A stretch of 56,116 nt of DNA from Ruegeria atlantica. GTDB lineage: Bacteria; Pseudomonadota; Alphaproteobacteria; Rhodobacterales; Rhodobacteraceae. The notes under the pieces were generated by a model. It was given only the letters and a program-made list of their open reading frames with translations, was not told the origin of the DNA and searched no databases. The stretch is from the NCBI RefSeq assembly GCF_001458195.1, contig NZ_CYPU01000010.1:1-56116 (forward strand), in the 5' to 3' direction. A program made the position numbers and the translations under genes. Position 1 is the first letter of the stretch. Each line of letters opens with the position of its first letter. Positions 54,277 through 56,116 of this stretch are shown here, piece by piece.

Positions 54277-54780
54277 ATGCTAGAAGACAAAAAGTCCCCG
54301 CAACTTTTCACTGGAACGCATCCGCTCTCCGACAACTTTCGGCGTGAAATGGAAACTCTGATGTCGCGTTTTTTCGGGGGAGGACCACCTTTCCTACCAA
54401 TGGAAACGGCTGCGCAACGCACGGGTTTTCCGTCTCTTGACATGACAGGTGCGATTTCACCGGCAATCGATGTCCAAGAAACGGATTCTGCGATTGCCTT
54501 GACGGCTGAATTGCCAGGGCTCGAAGAGGATGATGTGGAAATTGAAATCAAGGATCGCAGGCTAATCCTGCGCGGTCAGAAGAAGATTGCGCATGATGAA
54601 ACGGGCGATCTGCGTGTCAGCGAAAGAAGCTATGGCAGTTTTTCCAGAGCCATGTCGCTGCCAGACACTGTGGAAATCGACAAGATTTCCGCAACATTCG
54701 ACAAAGGCGTTCTACATATCGAAATGCCGAAGACTGAGCCTCAGGATCCAAGCCGTAAGATCAAGGTATCGTCGAAATAG
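54277..54780 (+). CDS. Hsp20-family small heat-shock protein
   Basis: A 167-residue chaperone that holds unfolded proteins. ATG 54277 follows AAAGGAGGAGGC. The alpha-crystallin domain spans about residues 65-160: ISPAIDVQETDSAIALTAELPGLEEDDVEIEIKDRRLILRG, and the conserved AxxxxGVLxI motif as ATFDKGVLHIEMPK. The N-terminal arm (MSRFFGGGPPF) is typical of proteobacterial Hsp20. It is closed by the terminator at 54826. The region between 54063 and 54270 contains no gene. Confidence 0.92.
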   Translation: MLEDKKSPQLFTGTHPLSDNFRREMETLMSRFFGGGPPFLPMETAAQRTGFPSLDMTGAISPAIDVQETDSAIALTAELPGLEEDDVEIEIKDRRLILRGQKKIAHDETGDLRVSERSYGSFSRAMSLPDTVEIDKISATFDKGVLHIEMPKTEPQDPSRKIKVSSK

Positions 54781-54825
54781 ACGGTCTGTTGGCTCGATAC
54801 GGGGCTTGAAAATGCCAAAGCAGAG

Positions 54826-54850
54826 GGCCGATCATGGATCGGCCTTCTTT
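54826..54850 (+). terminator. Rho-independent terminator after hsp20
   Basis: GGCCGATC and GATCGGCC form a perfect eight-base stem around ATG, followed by TTCTTT, 46 bases after the hsp20 stop. Confidence 0.85.
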
Positions 54851-55000
54851 GAGCTGCGGCCTGATAGATGTTTTTTGATTGAATCCGGGCGGACATCGCA
54901 AGTGTTTGTATAAATGCGTTTTATGTACATTCGCACCAAGCCATGGGTTTGGTGTTGCAGCGTGGTAGAATGCCCTCACGCGTTTGGAAAGGGGGTCATA

Positions 55001-56116
55001 ATGCGAAATCCAGAAGCGAGTGGCATGACACCCTCAGGACATGCTGGTGAAGGTGAGGTACGGGCCTTTCTGGAGAGCCTGACCGGACCATCGCGCGGAA
55101 CCGTGAACTGGCTTGTTGATCAAGGCCTAACTGTTTCTGTTGACGATGGCAGGGTGTTAAGCCTTCGACCTAAAGACGACCTGCCTCCGCATGACAACGA
55201 TATTGCCACCTTACAGTGGGCTGACGACGGTTACACTATAACCGCGTCAGCAGGGCGCAATGTATGGGTAAACGGGCAAAATGCTTCATCGGCGTCTCTG
55301 AGGCATGGCGACATGATCGAGTTCGGCGAAAAGGGCCCTATGTCTCGATACAGATTGTGCGACCACTCATTTCCCGCACACCACACAGTCGAAGATATCC
55401 TCAGTGACGCATATGCTTACACCCGAACGAGCCGTCGACCTTTCGCCAAAAAGATGTCGGGTGCCCTGCGCGATAGTGGGCGGCGGCTTGCGTCTCAGAC
55501 CACGATACTGTTCAGGATTACAGTTCTTGCAACGCTTCTTGTGATCGCGGGGTTTGGTTACCTACTTTACCAAAACGACCGGCGCTTGGCGGATAGTATC
55601 GAACAGGAGTCCCGCAAGATCGAAGCGGTCGCGGTTATGCTCGCTCAGACGCGAGAAGATGCACTTACGCCTGATGACTTGGCTTCGTTGCGTGACGCTT
55701 TTGAGAATCAGGTTTTGTCGACCGAGCAGCGTCTTGGAACCTTGGAGCAACGGGCGGGGGCACCCACGCGGGTGATCGCTGCCTCCATTCGATCCGTCGC
55801 TTTCCTTCAGGGGGCTTATGGGCTGCGCCACGTGGAAAGCGGTAAGATTTTGCGGCACGTGCTGGGGCCGAACGGAGAAAACCTGAAAACCCCGTTTGGC
55901 CAGCCTTGGATCGAACCGGACGGGACCGGCGAACCTGCGGAATTTCAGTTCACCGGAACCGGGTTTTTGATTAAAGGGGGCTCATTGATGGTCACCAACC
56001 GTCATGTTGCGTTGCCGTGGACATCATGCTGCGTTTCAGGCGTATGCGAAGTTTGCAGAAATTCGCCTCCGTCCATTCCTCCGTTTACAACCACTTCAAC
56101 CAGGAAAGATCGCTAG
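55001..56116 (+). pseudogene. FHA-like / membrane / trypsin-like protease, cut by IS6
   Basis: ATG 55001 follows GGAAAGGGGGTC; the ORF is open upstream but that part is not needed. Residues about 60-120 resemble an FHA-type module (VWVNGQNASSASLRHGDMIEFG). One membrane helix lies at about 168-190. A charged probable coiled coil follows (195-250). From about 265 a trypsin-like serine protease starts, with GTGFLIKGGSLMVTNRHVALPW (catalytic His335). After residue 340 the sequence switches to IS6 DNA, losing the Asp and Ser of the triad. The intact protein would be a membrane-anchored periplasmic or cytoplasmic regulated protease; its partner is unknown. Confidence 0.7.
56025..56116 (+). mobile_element. 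IS6-family C-terminal fragment, running off the window
   Basis: The sequence from GCGTTTCAGGCG onward matches 10163-10254 of the IS6 copy at 9.7 kb with few differences (RRMRSLQKFASVHSSVYNHFNQERSLA in the native frame). The joint with the protease gene is at about 56021-56025. No IS6 end lies at the joint, so this is a rearranged fragment rather than a fresh insertion. Confidence 0.85.

Noticed and set aside
1..56116. CRISPR arrays, tRNA, rRNA, replication origin
   Set aside because: No regularly spaced direct repeats, cloverleaf-like sequence, ribosomal signature or rep/par gene was seen.

Overview
The window looks like accessory DNA from an alphaproteobacterium of the Rhodobacteraceae (roseobacter group). 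This is inferred from the gene content: a CIO-type cytochrome bd, GcvT-domain and FAD oxidoreductases beside polyamine-type ABC transporters, a Hint_2 protein, and single-domain XylG. Many insertion-sequence remnants and several decayed genes suggest a plasmid or a genomic-island segment. I see no rRNA, tRNA, CRISPR or replication genes.

Layout. (1) 1-2.4 kb is a wreck of IS6, IS5 and IS3 pieces plus a decayed gene; the IS5 element at 169-1008 appears intact. (2) 2.6-9.0 kb holds a HlyD-type membrane fusion operon facing an AraC regulator, a secreted glycine-zipper protein with a strong terminator, and cydAB with a 33-residue DUF2474-like gene. (3) 9.1-10.4 kb is a second IS graveyard, followed by a MOSC protein. 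(4) 11.5-22.1 kb is a tightly packed ten-gene operon: an ABC importer with two ATPases and a small membrane protein, a dihydroxyacetone-kinase-family kinase, a LacI regulator, a TIM-barrel isomerase/epimerase and a Gfo/Idh/MocA dehydrogenase. It probably imports and degrades a short polyol or ketose. Two identical-arm palindromes lie in front of it.

(5) 22.1-33.2 kb is a D-xylose locus: xylulokinase, a frameshifted aldose epimerase, a di-haem peroxidase, a CRTAC1/UnbV-like protein, a ROK repressor, XylF, XylH, a one-domain XylG, and xylose isomerase. Matching palindromes precede xylB and xylF. (6) 33.2-34.6 kb contains two dead IS6 copies. (7) 34.7-37.1 kb has an SMP-30 lactonase-like gene, a sparse stretch, and an N-truncated Hint protein.

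(8) 37.6-53.4 kb is an amine and methylamine catabolic block: a flavin amine oxidase, a Rieske oxygenase with a small partner, a PotFGHI-type importer, two BetI-like TetR regulators, a decayed dimethylglycine/sarcosine dehydrogenase, a methyltransferase, a class III aminotransferase, a chimeric FAD-GcvT gene, and a MATE exporter. TetR-type palindromes recur at its promoters. (9) 53.4-56.1 kb holds truncated oxidoreductase and sugar-kinase genes, an Hsp20, and an FHA-membrane-trypsin protein cut by another IS6 relic.

The genes form import-plus-catabolism modules, each with a local regulator, separated by IS debris. Several pathway genes are broken by deletions, so the block is being reshaped. 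A 94-nt stretch of IS3 occurs in opposite orientations at 9.4 and 53.4 kb and could invert the whole catabolic segment.
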